A stretch of DNA of 64,000 nt from Arsenophonus endosymbiont of Aleurodicus dispersus (GTDB lineage Bacteria; Pseudomonadota; Gammaproteobacteria; Enterobacterales; Enterobacteriaceae), in assembly GCF_900343015.1 (NCBI RefSeq), contig NZ_LR025108.1, positions 310,001 through 374,000 of the forward strand, written 5' to 3'. Every line of letters begins with the position of its first letter. Within the stretch, counting starts at the first letter, position 1. The position numbers were made by a program, and so were the translations under genes. The notes beneath the pieces were generated by a model. The model did no database searches. It was not told the DNA's origin and worked only from the letters and a program-made list of their open reading frames with translations. Positions 9,895-19,788 of the stretch are shown in pieces.

Positions 9895-11235
9895 TTAATT
9901 AATCGATAAGATTTTACTTTCAAGCCAACCATCTTGTAAGCGAGTTTTAAATTTCTCTCCAATATTAATTTGTTGTGTTTTAGTTAAAACCTGTCCATTA
10001 GGTGCTTCACTGATGCTATAACCACGTGCTAAGGTTGCTAATGGACTTATTGCTTCAATACGGGAACAATCAACACTAATTTTTTCACGATATTGGCTTA
10101 ATATTTTAGTAATTAATTGTTTTAATTCAAATTGTTGCTGAATATAATGTTGACAATAATTTTGTAGTTGTGGTAGCGGACCACATAGTAGTAACCGTTG
10201 TTCAACGTTATATTGCTGACGATTAATTTGTTGTAAATATTGTTGTATAGTGGTAAAAAGTTTTTGTTGTAGTTGGATAAGAAAATTTTTTTCGCGCGTT
10301 ATCCGCAGTTCAGGATGTTGTTGTTGTAATTTATGTTGTAATTTACTAAGAACACGTAGCTTACGCGCCAGGAAATAGTCCATCGCCATTTCTAATCGCT
10401 GTTTTTGTTCAAGTAGTTGGCGAAGTAATTCTTGCTGATTACGACTTACTAATTCTGCGGCAGCTGAAGGTGTTGGGGCTCGTAAATCTGCGACGAAATC
10501 GGTAATAGTCACATCAGTTTCATGGCCAACCGCAGCAATAATCGATAACTTACTAGCAAAAATAGCTCGAGCAACCTTTTCATCATTAAAAGCCCATAAA
10601 TCTTCCAATGATCCACCACCACGGCCAACAATGAGTACATCACATTCTTGCCTGTGATTAGCCAACTCAATAGCTCTAATAATTTGTCGCGGGGCATCTT
10701 CTCCTTGTACAGCGGTAGGATAAATAATAATAGGTAACGACGGATCGCGGCGTTTTAATATATTTAAAATATCATGTAATGCTGCTCCGGTTGCTGAAGT
10801 AATAACACCTAAGCTTTTTGCCGGCATAGGTAACGATTGTTTATAATGTTGCTCAAATAATCCTTCAGTTAAAAGCTTCTGTTTCAATATCTCAAATTTT
10901 TGTTGTAATAATCCGTTACCTGCAGGTTGCATATTTTCGATAATTAATTGATATTCACCCCTTGGCTCGTACAAGGTAACAGTTGCTCGAACCAACACTT
11001 GTTGACCATTTTTTGGTCTAAAATTGACCAATATATTTTGGCTAAGAAACATCGCAGCTCGGAGCTGGGCTTTTTCATCTTTTAAAGTTAAATACCAGTG
11101 GCCGGAAGCCGGTTGAGAAAAATTAGAAATTTCTGCATTAAGCCAAATTCTGCCCATTTGAAGGTTAAGTAATTGCCGAACAAATTGATTAAGTTGGCTA
11201 ACAAAATAAATTCTACTATTTTCTGAAGTTAACAT
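9895..11235 (-). CDS. xseA: Exodeoxyribonuclease VII large subunit
   Basis: Catalytic and DNA-binding subunit of ExoVII, which degrades single-stranded DNA to short oligonucleotides in both directions. 446 residues (E. coli 456). The N-terminal OB fold covers about 1-105 with [13 protein letters not shown] at 41-53. The nuclease core has [10 protein letters not shown]-like residues at 148-157, [11 protein letters not shown] at 204-214 and [18 protein letters not shown] from 237. A glutamine-rich coiled-coil region covers about 265-400. The C-terminus [13 protein letters not shown] is conserved. XseB is not in the window. Its former divergent neighbour guaB survives only as a fragment. Confidence 0.95.
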   Translation of the reverse strand: MLTSENSRIYFVSQLNQFVRQLLNLQMGRIWLNAEISNFSQPASGHWYLTLKDEKAQLRAAMFLSQNILVNFRPKNGQQVLVRATVTLYEPRGEYQLIIENMQPAGNGLLQQKFEILKQKLLTEGLFEQHYKQSLPMPAKSLGVITSATGAALHDILNILKRRDPSLPIIIYPTAVQGEDAPRQIIRAIELANHRQECDVLIVGRGGGSLEDLWAFNDEKVARAIFASKLSIIAAVGHETDVTITDFVADLRAPTPSAAAELVSRNQQELLRQLLEQKQRLEMAMDYFLARKLRVLSKLQHKLQQQHPELRITREKNFLIQLQQKLFTTIQQYLQQINRQQYNVEQRLLLCGPLPQLQNYCQHYIQQQFELKQLITKILSQYREKISVDCSRIEAISPLATLARGYSISEAPNGQVLTKTQQINIGEKFKTRLQDGWLESKILSIN

Positions 11236-11958
11236 ATCAAATTAGCAATACCTTTAAATAAAATTAATAGTAAAATATTGGTATAAGTTATTCTTTTTAT
11301 CCATAAAATCAAAACAGCTAGTACAAGATATTATCCTATTCATCTTCATCTTATTTAATTTTAATACTATTATATAGTAATGATTTTATAATCTTAAAAA
11401 TTTTTAAGATAAGTAATCATAAATTATGTTTTTGACCAAAATAATACTTCATATTTATCATATTTTAATAAAGAAAAAATATGATAATTAAATTAATCAT
11501 TATCTAATGATGATACACTTGTAAGAAAAGTTATCACATCATCAACTACTTTAGTCTTACTAATAAAAGTATCAAGTATGTAAAATTTATCAACTTACAA
11601 ACAGATTATATATAAATAATTTTTTACTTCACCTTCATAGAGCATAGTAGGAATAAATTAAATATTGGTAACTTAGAATAATATTCTAATCCAGAAAGCT
11701 ACATTTTTGTAGGTATTTATTGATTGTATTAATCTATTTTAGATAAAAATTAATTTTAGATTTATTTTCAATATTAAACTGATCATATAGTATTTTAAAT
11801 ACTGAGACTTCATCATAAGAGTATATGTATTTACTAATACGTTTATTATCATAAGGTAAATATATGATAATAAATATGTTATTTTCAACAGTTTAAGCAA
11901 CGTATAAGTTCTTTATGTATTTAGATTAAAGGTTAAATAAAGAACCTAATTTTAAAAT
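11236..11958. other. Gap between xseA and the guaB remnant
   Basis: 723 AT-rich bases. The 5' part of guaB (about 90 codons) should have been here but I could not read any of it. No RNA or clear promoter recognised. Confidence 0.45.
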
Positions 11959-12480
11959 ATGTCAATTGAGCCTCAGGCAGAAGAAGTTAAATGATTTTAA
12001 AAGTATGAAAGTAGCATCGATCCAGCTACCGTCAGAAACAAAAATTCGTAAAGTCGATGAAATGGCTAAGCGCAATGGATTTACTAGTTATCCAGTAGTA
12101 AATAATAAAGAATTGGTTGGTATCATTACTAGTCGTGACATCTTTTTTATAACAGATTTAGATCAGACGGTTACGGCAGTTATAACAACTAAACCCAATT
12201 TAATTAAGGTCAAAGAATGTGAGTCACATGATGTAGTTTTTAAAAAATTGCCGGAAAATAGTATTGAAAAAATATTAGTAGTTTATAATAAATGTCATCT
12301 ATTTGGTATGATAACAGTAAAAAACTTTAAGAAAGCGGAACTTAACAGCGATCTGTGCTGGTGCGAATAATCAACAACGTATTAAAGCATTAGTGATTGC
12401 CGGTGTTGATCTGTTATTTACTATTATCATAGAAATTTGCTGGGAGTTTTACAACTTATTTATGAAAAACTAACAAATTA
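11959..12480 (+). pseudogene. guaB: guaB remnant (IMP dehydrogenase, CBS-domain region)
   Basis: GuaB oxidises IMP to XMP. The readable part begins MSIEPQAEEVK then a stop (E. coli MSIERQAEEVRRVKK). After a frameshift it continues as the Bateman/CBS region with RNGFTSYPVV, ELVGIITSRDI, DLDQTV and LFGMITVKNFKKAE, then GAGANNQQRIKALVIAGVDLL and GVLQLIYEKL in other frames. The catalytic loop and C-terminal barrel are missing. The open stretch from 11966 to 12370 is only the CBS part and should not be annotated as an intact CBS protein. Confidence 0.88.
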
Positions 12481-12502
12481 GATGGTAAAGTTGAGATGTC
12501 TA

Positions 12503-12562
12503 GATGGTAAGCTATTCCTTGATGTATGAATGAAGAAAAACGTTTCTATGGTATTAAGTTTT
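12503..12562 (+). pseudogene. guaA: guaA fragment (GMP synthetase)
   Basis: A small remnant after guaB in the normal guaBA order. DGKLFLDV matches E. coli DGKPLLDV and is followed, after loss of about 25 codons and a frame shift, by MNEEKRFYGIKF (E. coli MANEEKRFYGVQF). All the rest of guaA is gone. Confidence 0.75.
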
Positions 12563-12693
12563 ATATTAGATATTTGCTGTGATGAATCCAGTTGGCCTGC
12601 TGCATCTTACCCACGATGTTGAAGCGCTGTTAGCGCATCATAAATTGATTGGTTCACTGGTGTGAAACCAGCAATACCGAAAATTATGCACAT
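12563..12693 (-). pseudogene. purF: purF 5' remnant (amidophosphoribosyltransferase)
   Basis: On the minus strand, 14 bases after cvpA, the sequence reads [28 protein letters not shown], stop, DAAG, matching E. coli [33 protein letters not shown]. The catalytic Cys2 is still there but the gene stops at codon 29 and about 95% of it is deleted. It runs tail-on into the guaA fragment. PurF is the entry step of purine synthesis. Confidence 0.9.
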
Positions 12694-12707
12694 CAACTTT
12701 TACCTCA

Positions 12708-13211
12708 TCAACCAAGCGGAGTGATATTTTCCGATAAAAAACTTGATGTATTTATTAAATAATTTAAAAACCATCTAATAATATAACTAAATTGGGGTAT
12801 CAATTTAGAAAGTTGCCAATCTGGCATTTTGGGCAAAGGCGTAAAAGTATCCAGGAAAAATAGAATAACCGACACAATTAATATACCGCGTAATACACCA
12901 AAAAAAATACCTAACACGCGATCAGTACCATAGAATCCAATTCTCTCAACTAATAAGCTAATGATATAATTGACTAGTGCATACGCAATGAACGTTACGA
13001 TAAATAAAATTGTAATGGCAATAACATTTCTAATCAGCGTGTCATCGATATAAGTTAGATAAGTAACCATAAAAGGATAAAATTTGCTTATAAAAAAAAA
13101 CACACAAATCCAAGTAATAAGTAACAATAATTCTCGTATAAAACCACGAATTAAACTAATTAAAGCAGAAAACCCATTAATGGCAATAATAGCGTAATCA
13201 ATCCAAACCAT
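12708..13211 (-). CDS. cvpA: CvpA family inner membrane protein
   Basis: Integral membrane protein named for colicin V production in E. coli; its molecular role is unsettled, with links to envelope stress tolerance. 167 residues (E. coli 162), starting MVWIDYAIIAINGFSALISL as in the homologue. Four hydrophobic segments lie at about 4-24, 29-48, 62-85 and 100-122. SLIRGFIRELL and GTDRVLGIFFGVLRG are the conserved loops. The neighbours dedD upstream and purF downstream are both dead, so retention looks selective or recent. Confidence 0.92.
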   Translation of the reverse strand: MVWIDYAIIAINGFSALISLIRGFIRELLLLITWICVFFFISKFYPFMVTYLTYIDDTLIRNVIAITILFIVTFIAYALVNYIISLLVERIGFYGTDRVLGIFFGVLRGILIVSVILFFLDTFTPLPKMPDWQLSKLIPQFSYIIRWFLNYLINTSSFLSENITPLG

Positions 13212-13439
13212 AATTTTAATCCAAAAAAGTAACTTACTAGCGTGATCATTAATTAATATTCTAGCAGAAAAAGAAAAAGGTTACGCTAGATATTATTGCT
13301 GAAAAGAAGCAATAAGTTACGGTAAAAAAATAAATCATAATAGCCAGTAATAGTTAATATTACTATTTAATATCAATATTTTTATCTATTAGTACATACT
13401 AGTTTAAGGTTTATAACTATGTATTTAACCTTATAAGCA

Positions 13440-13950
13440 GGTCAAATCTTTTAGTTACGACAAAATAGACGGTAATTTTTCTCTCAAAACATTTTTGCCA
13501 ATAACAATTTGAGTCAATTAACTATTAACGGGTAATGCTAGATAAACGCAATCTGAAAATAATTTATTCCACTTTTGCCGCATTATTTTTCAATACTACC
13601 AACTTTATAACATAAGCCTATACTGTGCTGGCATTTTCTCATTATCCTTAGCACTGGGTTAAACTTTTACTGTAGGGTTTAACTTTACTTATTGTTATGC
13701 AGACATATACTTATTTGATCTTATAACCATCAATTTTCTAAGAAATCATAGTTTCCGCAGCGCTATCTTAGCGTATCATACGGATTAATTTGTTCAATAA
13801 GTTTAATTTCATATTCATCGCTAGGTTTAGACACTAAAGTAATCTAGATAAATTATTATATTTCTTATTACCATCCAACAATATTAGTATTACAATAAAA
13901 CTAACTATAACGATAACAATCGTTCTAACTAAATGGGTTTTAAAATAACT
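13440..13950 (-). pseudogene. dedD: dedD remnant (SPOR-domain division protein)
   Basis: Between folC and cvpA, where E. coli has dedD. At the 5' end HLVRTIVIVIVSFIVILILL then DGNKKYNN matches DedD RLVGTIVLVALGVIVLPGLL then DGQKKHYQ, the single membrane segment. Near 13450-13550 VNSQLTQIVIGKNVLREKL resembles the SPOR-domain VQGKITRILVGPDASKDKL. The middle is unreadable and stops occur throughout. DedD is a septal-ring protein that binds peptidoglycan. Confidence 0.75.
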
Positions 13951-13957
13951 AACCACT

Positions 13958-15265
13958 TCAACTTTCTCTTTTTTTCTGCAATTTCATAACCTCGGCAACA
14001 GTATGAAATGAGCCATAAACCAGCACAATATCATGTTTATTAGCTTCGGCCATTGCCTGCAACCAGGCATCTTTAATTGATGCAAATTGGTATGATGATT
14101 TAACATACTGCGCTAATTGCGCTGCATCAGCACCACCTATCCCGCTTAATGAAGCTAAATACCATTTATCAATCTGCAGAGTTAGATGAGATAAAGTTTT
14201 TTTTATATCTTTATTGGCTAACATAGCTACCACTGCATAAACTTTAGTATTTTTCTTTCTAGGTAAACCTGCTAATCTAGCGGCTAAATAAGCTGCAGCA
14301 TGGGGATTATGAGCAACATCTAAAATTATAAAAGGTTCCTCGCAGATAATTTGAAAGCGTCCTGGCAATTTTGATTTAATCAATCCCTGGTGAATAGCTT
14401 GTAATGATATGGCCTGACTAATAGAATCACCTTGTTTTATTAAACAATCAATAACGGCCAATGCGGTTGCCGCATTGGCCAGTGGCACATTAGGCAAAGG
14501 TAATTGTTTAAAATATTGATTATTAGATTGCCAATGCCAATGATTCTTTTGTGATTCAAATTGCCAATCTTTCCCACAACAAAATAATTTTGCTCCAATA
14601 ACTTGAGCTATATCATTAACCGACTTTGGAATATCAGATTCACCAATAACCGCATAACAACCTGATCTAAAAATACCTGCCTTTTCGTAGCCAATCTGCT
14701 CACGATCGTCACCAAGCCAATCAATATGATCTAATGCAATGCTCGTGATGGCCGCAATATCTGCATCAACGATATTAGTTGCATCTAACCTTCCACCCAA
14801 ACCCACTTCTAAAATAACTATATCAAGTTTAGCTTGTTTAAATAAATGTAAAGCAGCTAAGGTACCATATTCAAAATAGGTAAGCGTTGTTGCACCGCGT
14901 TTAGATTCAATGTAAGCAAAAACTTGACAAAAGTCAGCTTCAGATAACATATGACCTTGGATCATAACACGCTCTGTATAATCTAACAGGTGAGGAGAAC
15001 TATAAACACCAACTTTTAATCCTGCTTGGATTAAAATAGATGCTAATACATGGCAAGTAGTACCTTTACCATTTGTACCAGCAACAGTAACAACTTTCGG
15101 GGCCGGAGATAAAAGATCTAATCTGCGAGCAACTACACCAACCCGCTCAAGCCCCATATCGATAATTTTACTATGCTGATGGTTTAAATAAGTTAACCAG
15201 GTAGCTAAAGAAGATGTTACCCCTGGAATCATCAAGTATTCAGATATCTTATCACTATTGATCAT
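13958..15265 (-). CDS. folC: Bifunctional dihydrofolate synthase / folylpolyglutamate synthase
   Basis: Adds glutamate to dihydropteroate (giving dihydrofolate) and then lengthens the polyglutamate tail. 435 residues (E. coli 422). The Mur-ligase-type P-loop VAGTNGKGTTC is at 61-71, followed by YSSPHLLDYTERV, LEVGLGGRLDATNIVDAD, and AHNPHAAAYL in the C-terminal domain. The first 14 residues extend beyond the usual start; ATG 15265 is the likely start but a shorter form is possible. It lies downstream of accD as in E. coli. With aroA dead, internal p-aminobenzoate is doubtful, so polyglutamylation may be its main job. Confidence 0.94.
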   Translation of the reverse strand: MINSDKISEYLMIPGVTSSLATWLTYLNHQHSKIIDMGLERVGVVARRLDLLSPAPKVVTVAGTNGKGTTCHVLASILIQAGLKVGVYSSPHLLDYTERVMIQGHMLSEADFCQVFAYIESKRGATTLTYFEYGTLAALHLFKQAKLDIVILEVGLGGRLDATNIVDADIAAITSIALDHIDWLGDDREQIGYEKAGIFRSGCYAVIGESDIPKSVNDIAQVIGAKLFCCGKDWQFESQKNHWHWQSNNQYFKQLPLPNVPLANAATALAVIDCLIKQGDSISQAISLQAIHQGLIKSKLPGRFQIICEEPFIILDVAHNPHAAAYLAARLAGLPRKKNTKVYAVVAMLANKDIKKTLSHLTLQIDKWYLASLSGIGGADAAQLAQYVKSSYQFASIKDAWLQAMAEANKHDIVLVYGSFHTVAEVMKLQKKRES

Positions 15266-15349
15266 ATTTTCGTAAATTTAGTTTTTTTTATCATATGAAA
15301 GCTCTAGATCATGGTCAACTAAGGTAATAATATTGATTGTACTTGTATC

Positions 15350-16204
15350 TTAAAGATTTTGATGAGTTAGCATAGCTAGGATTTCAGCTAACTTATCCCG
15401 CATTTCAAGTCGCCTAACAATCATATCAATTGCACCTTTTTCAATTAAAAATTCACTGCGTTGAAACCCTGGTGGCAATGTTTCACCTAAAATTTGTTCA
15501 ATAATCCGTGGGCCAGCAAAGCCAATTAGCGCTTTAGGCTCAGCAATATTAATATCCCCTAACATAGCTAAACTAGCTGATACACCACCCATTGTTGGAT
15601 CGGTAAGTACTGATATATAGGGAAGCCCTCGCTCCTGCATCTTGGCCAATGCCGCACTGGTCTTTGCCATTTGCATCAACGACATTAATGTTTCTTGCAT
15701 GCGAGCACCACCACTAGCAGAAAAACAAACTAACGGACAATTATCTTCCAATGCTTGCTCTACCGCACGTACAAAACGTGCGCCAACCACAGAAGCCATT
15801 GATCCGCCCATAAAAGCAAATTCAAAAGCAGCTACAATGACCGGCATACCTTTAATCGTGCCTTTCATCACAATTAAAGCATCTTTTTCATGTGTTGCTT
15901 TTTGTGCTGCTGATATTCGATCTTGATATTTCTTTGAATCACGAAATTTTAAAATATCTTTAGGTTCTAATTCACTACCTAATTCAGCCTTCTTTCCTTC
16001 ATCAAGAAAAGAAGCTAGACGTTGACGGGCAGAAATGCTCATATGATGATCACATTTTGGACATACTACCAAATTACTTTCCAATTCAGCACGATAAAGT
16101 ACTTGCTTACAATTATCACATTTTGTCCAAATACCTTCAGGTATATTAGCTTTTCTAGTATGTCTAATATTACTTTTATTAAGAATCTTTTCAATCCAGC
16201 TCAT
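15350..16204 (-). CDS. accD: Acetyl-CoA carboxylase carboxyltransferase subunit beta
   Basis: With AccA transfers carboxyl from carboxybiotin to acetyl-CoA, giving malonyl-CoA for fatty acid synthesis. 284 residues (E. coli 304); the shortfall is the variable C-terminal tail. An N-terminal zinc ribbon is complete: Cys29, Cys32, Cys48 and Cys51. The crotonase-like core has [10 protein letters not shown], with [18 protein letters not shown] and [11 protein letters not shown] for the acyl-CoA site. It keeps the usual place between (dead) dedA and folC. Together with intact pyruvate dehydrogenase in this window it implies fatty acids are still made. Confidence 0.95.
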   Translation of the reverse strand: MSWIEKILNKSNIRHTRKANIPEGIWTKCDNCKQVLYRAELESNLVVCPKCDHHMSISARQRLASFLDEGKKAELGSELEPKDILKFRDSKKYQDRISAAQKATHEKDALIVMKGTIKGMPVIVAAFEFAFMGGSMASVVGARFVRAVEQALEDNCPLVCFSASGGARMQETLMSLMQMAKTSAALAKMQERGLPYISVLTDPTMGGVSASLAMLGDINIAEPKALIGFAGPRIIEQILGETLPPGFQRSEFLIEKGAIDMIVRRLEMRDKLAEILAMLTHQNL

Positions 16205-16389
16205 AAATAGACCTTTCTATCTGAAATTACATCATTAGCTTTATTATTCACTACGCTAAAGCTGCTAATGACTATCTATTTTTTATTTTTAACCACTTTT
16301 TTCTTTTATTGATGTTTAACGATAGCGTAAAATCTCAATAATATCCGGTAAAGTAGAAATTAGAATAATTAATAAATAATAAAACTTAT

Positions 16390-16520
16390 ATTAAAACGCT
16401 AGATACATTATAAAAAGCAAAATGCCAATATAACATTCGCTCCATCCCAGGTATAAATGGAGTAAAAGTTATGATAATAGTTATAAAGATAGCTAAATTA
16501 ATCATTTTAACGCTATTATT
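16390..16520 (-). pseudogene. dedA: dedA remnant (DedA family membrane protein)
   Basis: In the truA-accD gap, where E. coli carries dedA, the minus strand reads IIITFTPFIPGMERMLYWHF then AFYNVSSVLI, matching DedA VRTFAPFVAGMGHMSYRHF then AAYNVIGALL. A stop follows. The remaining 16205-16800 is unreadable. Only the matched core is given; the original gene filled most of the gap. Confidence 0.72.
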
Positions 16521-16800
16521 AAATAATAAATGGACTTAATTGAGCCCAAGAGTTTAGAATCAGGATTCCTAATTCACCACGTCACTAATACTTATCTAAT
16601 GCTCTTAATACCGAACCATTAAATAATAGCTAGTCACTATTTAAAAACATAATAATTAATATAGTATTACCATGTATATGGTAAAATGCTATGTCATACT
16701 TAGCAACAATAATTATCTATATGTGTATAATAAAAATAATAAATTATAAGATCTAATAGCTTAGAATTTGATAGCTGTATAATTAGCAAAATTAAATTTA

Positions 16801-17595
16801 TTATTCTGATAAAAACAATGGTCCTATGTTCATTTTAGGTAATTTATATTTTACCGGATAATCAACAGAAACTAAATAAAGCCCTTCTGCCTTTGCAGTT
16901 GCTGCAGCTTTTGTTCTATCTTTTAATGCTAATAGCTCTTCTATCCAGCTAACATCTTGATCACCGCAGCCTACTATAAGTAGGCTGCCTACAATATTGC
17001 GTACCATATGATGAACAAACGCATCAGCTGTAATATCAACCACAATATAGTGACCATAACGGTTGACATGAACATGCTTTACATTACGCCAAGGTGATTT
17101 AGATTGACACTGAACAGCTCTAAATGAAGTAAAATCATGCTTACCAACCAATGCCTGAGCAGCACGATGCATTTTATCCGAATCTAATGGCAAATAAAAG
17201 TGCATCACACCAGCAGCTAATATAGCAGGTCTAAATTGATAATTGAAAATAATATAACGATATCTACGCGCAGTAGCGCAAAAACGAGCATGAAAATCAG
17301 GCTCAACAATTTTGTACCACTGTACTGCAATGTCCGATGGTAAAAAACTATTAACACCGATTGTCCATGCAGCATCCTGACGTATAACAGATGTTTCAAA
17401 ATGGATCACTTGTCCAGTAGCATGCACACCAGCATCAGTACGTCCAGCACAATAAATATGGATAGACTCATATGCAACTTTTGTTAGCGCTAACTCCAAA
17501 CAAGCCTGAATGGTTTTTACTTGTGGTTGACGCTGCCAACCATAATAATGACTACCATCATACTCAATACCTAACGCAATTTTAGTCATCGACAA
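16801..17595 (-). CDS. truA: tRNA pseudouridine(38-40) synthase
   Basis: Makes pseudouridine at positions 38, 39 and 40 in the anticodon stem-loop of many tRNAs. 264 residues (E. coli 270). The catalytic aspartate is Asp54 in [32 protein letters not shown] lies at the N-terminus, with [18 protein letters not shown] and [14 protein letters not shown] further on. The start at 17595 ([14 protein letters not shown]) leaves 19 bases to usg, in the conserved pdxB-usg-truA operon order. Confidence 0.96.
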   Translation of the reverse strand: MSMTKIALGIEYDGSHYYGWQRQPQVKTIQACLELALTKVAYESIHIYCAGRTDAGVHATGQVIHFETSVIRQDAAWTIGVNSFLPSDIAVQWYKIVEPDFHARFCATARRYRYIIFNYQFRPAILAAGVMHFYLPLDSDKMHRAAQALVGKHDFTSFRAVQCQSKSPWRNVKHVHVNRYGHYIVVDITADAFVHHMVRNIVGSLLIVGCGDQDVSWIEELLALKDRTKAAATAKAEGLYLVSVDYPVKYKLPKMNIGPLFLSE

Positions 17596-17614
17596 AGAAG
17601 TTGTTTTTTCAACA

Positions 17615-18625
17615 TCAATAATATTGCTCCTGCACTAATCGCTCTGCAGTTTCTATTAACATTCTAGCCCCGCCAAATCTAGTATTATCAGCAACCGACC
17701 AAAACTGTAATATTTCTGGGGCACCATAATTATGGTGCATACAACCGATACTTAATCGGTCATTGCTTGAAGCATCTGTTACTTGAGTTGGAAAATCATC
17801 CTGGTAAAATTGATGGATATCATCAAATTGAGCAATTTCTTGCCAAGCTTCTTCTACGGTGATTGGACGTAATGTTTCCACATGAACTACTTGTGCATTA
17901 CCATAAAAAACTGGGGCTTGTAAAAAGCTGACAACAATAGATAACCTATCATTTTGTAAAATTTTATGCACTTGATCAACTAAACTCCGCTCTTGCGGTA
18001 CAGAGCCTTCATCATCACTCAATAATGGTAATAAATTAAATGCTAGCTGTTTAATAAAACATTTATTATCAACTGGTAAACCATTTAATAATCTAGCACT
18101 TTGAATCGATAATTCATCTACTGCACTTTTACCATGCATCGAAACTGAAAACAGATTAGTTAAGATTAAACGATTAATATCGGCAACATTCATTAATGGT
18201 TTAACAGCTACTAACAATTGACTAACATAGCTATCAGCAATGGCAATAATATTGCGATTACGATAGTTAGCTAATACATGGGGATTAATACTCGGCACGA
18301 CTAATGGAATATCCTGTTCCAGCGCAAATAAAGCACTGCTGTCAATGACAATACAACCATCTTGCGCCGCTTTCTCTGCATAACTAGCGGCGGCTTCTTT
18401 ATCAGCAACAAAAAAAGCTAATTGCACCTGTGTCCAGTCAAATAATTGAGCATCAATAACAATGTATTGCTTACCATTAAAACGGATACTTTCTCCTGCA
18501 CTATTTTCACTGTCTAATAGAAATAATTCACCAAAAGGAAATTGACGTTCTTGTAATAAACATAATACGGCTTCTCCGACTGAACCTGTAGCACCTAATA
18601 GTGCAATATTCCAAACTTTTGTCAT
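17615..18625 (-). CDS. usg: Usg-1 protein, aspartate-semialdehyde dehydrogenase-like
   Basis: Paralogue of aspartate-semialdehyde dehydrogenase of unknown function. 336 residues, the E. coli Usg length. It keeps the Rossmann motif GATGSVG at 11-17 and the C-terminal [13 protein letters not shown]. Around residue 131, where true Asd has its nucleophilic cysteine, it reads DSYVSQ with no Cys, as in E. coli Usg (DSLTSQ), so dehydrogenase activity is not expected. A TTG at 18640 is in frame, but ATG 18625 gives [14 protein letters not shown] with GGAG seven bases upstream and is preferred. It lies between pdxB and truA. Confidence 0.92.
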   Translation of the reverse strand: MTKVWNIALLGATGSVGEAVLCLLQERQFPFGELFLLDSENSAGESIRFNGKQYIVIDAQLFDWTQVQLAFFVADKEAAASYAEKAAQDGCIVIDSSALFALEQDIPLVVPSINPHVLANYRNRNIIAIADSYVSQLLVAVKPLMNVADINRLILTNLFSVSMHGKSAVDELSIQSARLLNGLPVDNKCFIKQLAFNLLPLLSDDEGSVPQERSLVDQVHKILQNDRLSIVVSFLQAPVFYGNAQVVHVETLRPITVEEAWQEIAQFDDIHQFYQDDFPTQVTDASSNDRLSIGCMHHNYGAPEILQFWSVADNTRFGGARMLIETAERLVQEQYY

Positions 18626-18657
18626 GTTAGTGTTCTCCAATTTATTAGTATTTTAAA

Positions 18658-19788
18658 TCAAATTAATTTGGTATTGAAGCCTAGCATTTTTAGTGTATTA
18701 GCGGCATTGACATCATCACATCTCACCATCAGAGATGACCATTCACGTCGTTCTGGATAATATTTACGTATATGATCAAACTGGCCGGCAAGATGGGCAA
18801 TTTTTTTAAATGACATGCTATCACGACTAACATCATAAACTAAATGTACTAAATGTTTTAAATTTGCCTGTGTCAATTCACCCCTAATAGTAATTTCATT
18901 AAAATCTGAAATAGGTAATAAATCAGTTAGTTTAATTTGCTGCACTTGGCCTAAAAATTGGCTAAATGCATAAAAAATCTGAATAGTACCACGTACTTTA
19001 CCTTCCAGAGAATAACCGGCAATATGTGGTGTACCAATTCTAGCTTTAGATAACAGAGATAGAGAAATACAGGGTTCATTTTGCCAAACATCTAATATAA
19101 CGTCAATTTTCTTACCACCTTCTAAGGCTTTCAATAATGCCTGACTATCAACAACTGCTCCACGGCTAGTATTTAGCAGAATACGTCCTGCAGGCATAGC
19201 AGCAAGCAAATCTTCATTTAATAAATGATAGGATGAATATCGCCCAAATTTATTTAACGGGGTATGAAAAGTTAAAATATCCGCCTGATTAACTAATTTT
19301 TCTAGTGGCCAAAATTGATCACTATTATCAGCAGCATCTGCACGAGGCTGATCACAAAGTAATGTATTCACTCCCCATACCTTTAAACGCTGATTAAGAA
19401 GACTACCAACATTACCAACCCCAACAATACCAACTATTTTTTCTCTCAAATCAAAGCAATCAAGTTCAGCTAGTAACAATAAAGCTGAAAAAACATACTC
19501 TACTACTGATACTGCATTACAACCACATGCTGCAGAAAAAGCAATGCCAGCTTGTGCTAGCCATTTTCTATCAACATGATCAAATCCAGCTGTTGCTGTA
19601 CCAACAAATTTTACCTTACTCTTTCTAAGTAACGCTTCATTGATTTTAGTAACAGAGCGCACCATTAAAGCATCTACTGTTGCTAGCTGTAACGATGAAA
19701 TTGAACGGCCAGAAACTGGCTTGACTTTACCTATTGTTGCAAATAATTGAGTTGCATAAGGCATATTTTCATCAACTAATATGTTCAC
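18658..19788 (-). CDS. pdxB: Erythronate-4-phosphate dehydrogenase
   Basis: Second step of the DXP-dependent pyridoxal 5'-phosphate route: oxidises 4-phosphoerythronate to the 2-oxo acid that SerC transaminates. 376 residues (E. coli 378). NAD-binding motif GIVGVGNVG at 120-128. The D-2-hydroxyacid dehydrogenase triad is present: Arg209 in NTSRGAVVD, Glu238 in NEP and His255 in GTPHIAGYS. A C-terminal dimerisation domain typical of PdxB follows from about 290. It heads the pdxB-usg-truA-accD-folC-cvpA series. serC is also intact in this window, supporting a working B6 pathway. Confidence 0.95.
   Translation of the reverse strand: MNILVDENMPYATQLFATIGKVKPVSGRSISSLQLATVDALMVRSVTKINEALLRKSKVKFVGTATAGFDHVDRKWLAQAGIAFSAACGCNAVSVVEYVFSALLLLAELDCFDLREKIVGIVGVGNVGSLLNQRLKVWGVNTLLCDQPRADAADNSDQFWPLEKLVNQADILTFHTPLNKFGRYSSYHLLNEDLLAAMPAGRILLNTSRGAVVDSQALLKALEGGKKIDVILDVWQNEPCISLSLLSKARIGTPHIAGYSLEGKVRGTIQIFYAFSQFLGQVQQIKLTDLLPISDFNEITIRGELTQANLKHLVHLVYDVSRDSMSFKKIAHLAGQFDHIRKYYPERREWSSLMVRCDDVNAANTLKMLGFNTKLI

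Noticed and set aside
11966-12370. Apparently intact CBS-domain protein of 134 residues
   Set aside because: It is the CBS insert of decayed guaB, with GuaB-matching codons in other frames on both sides and a stop just upstream.
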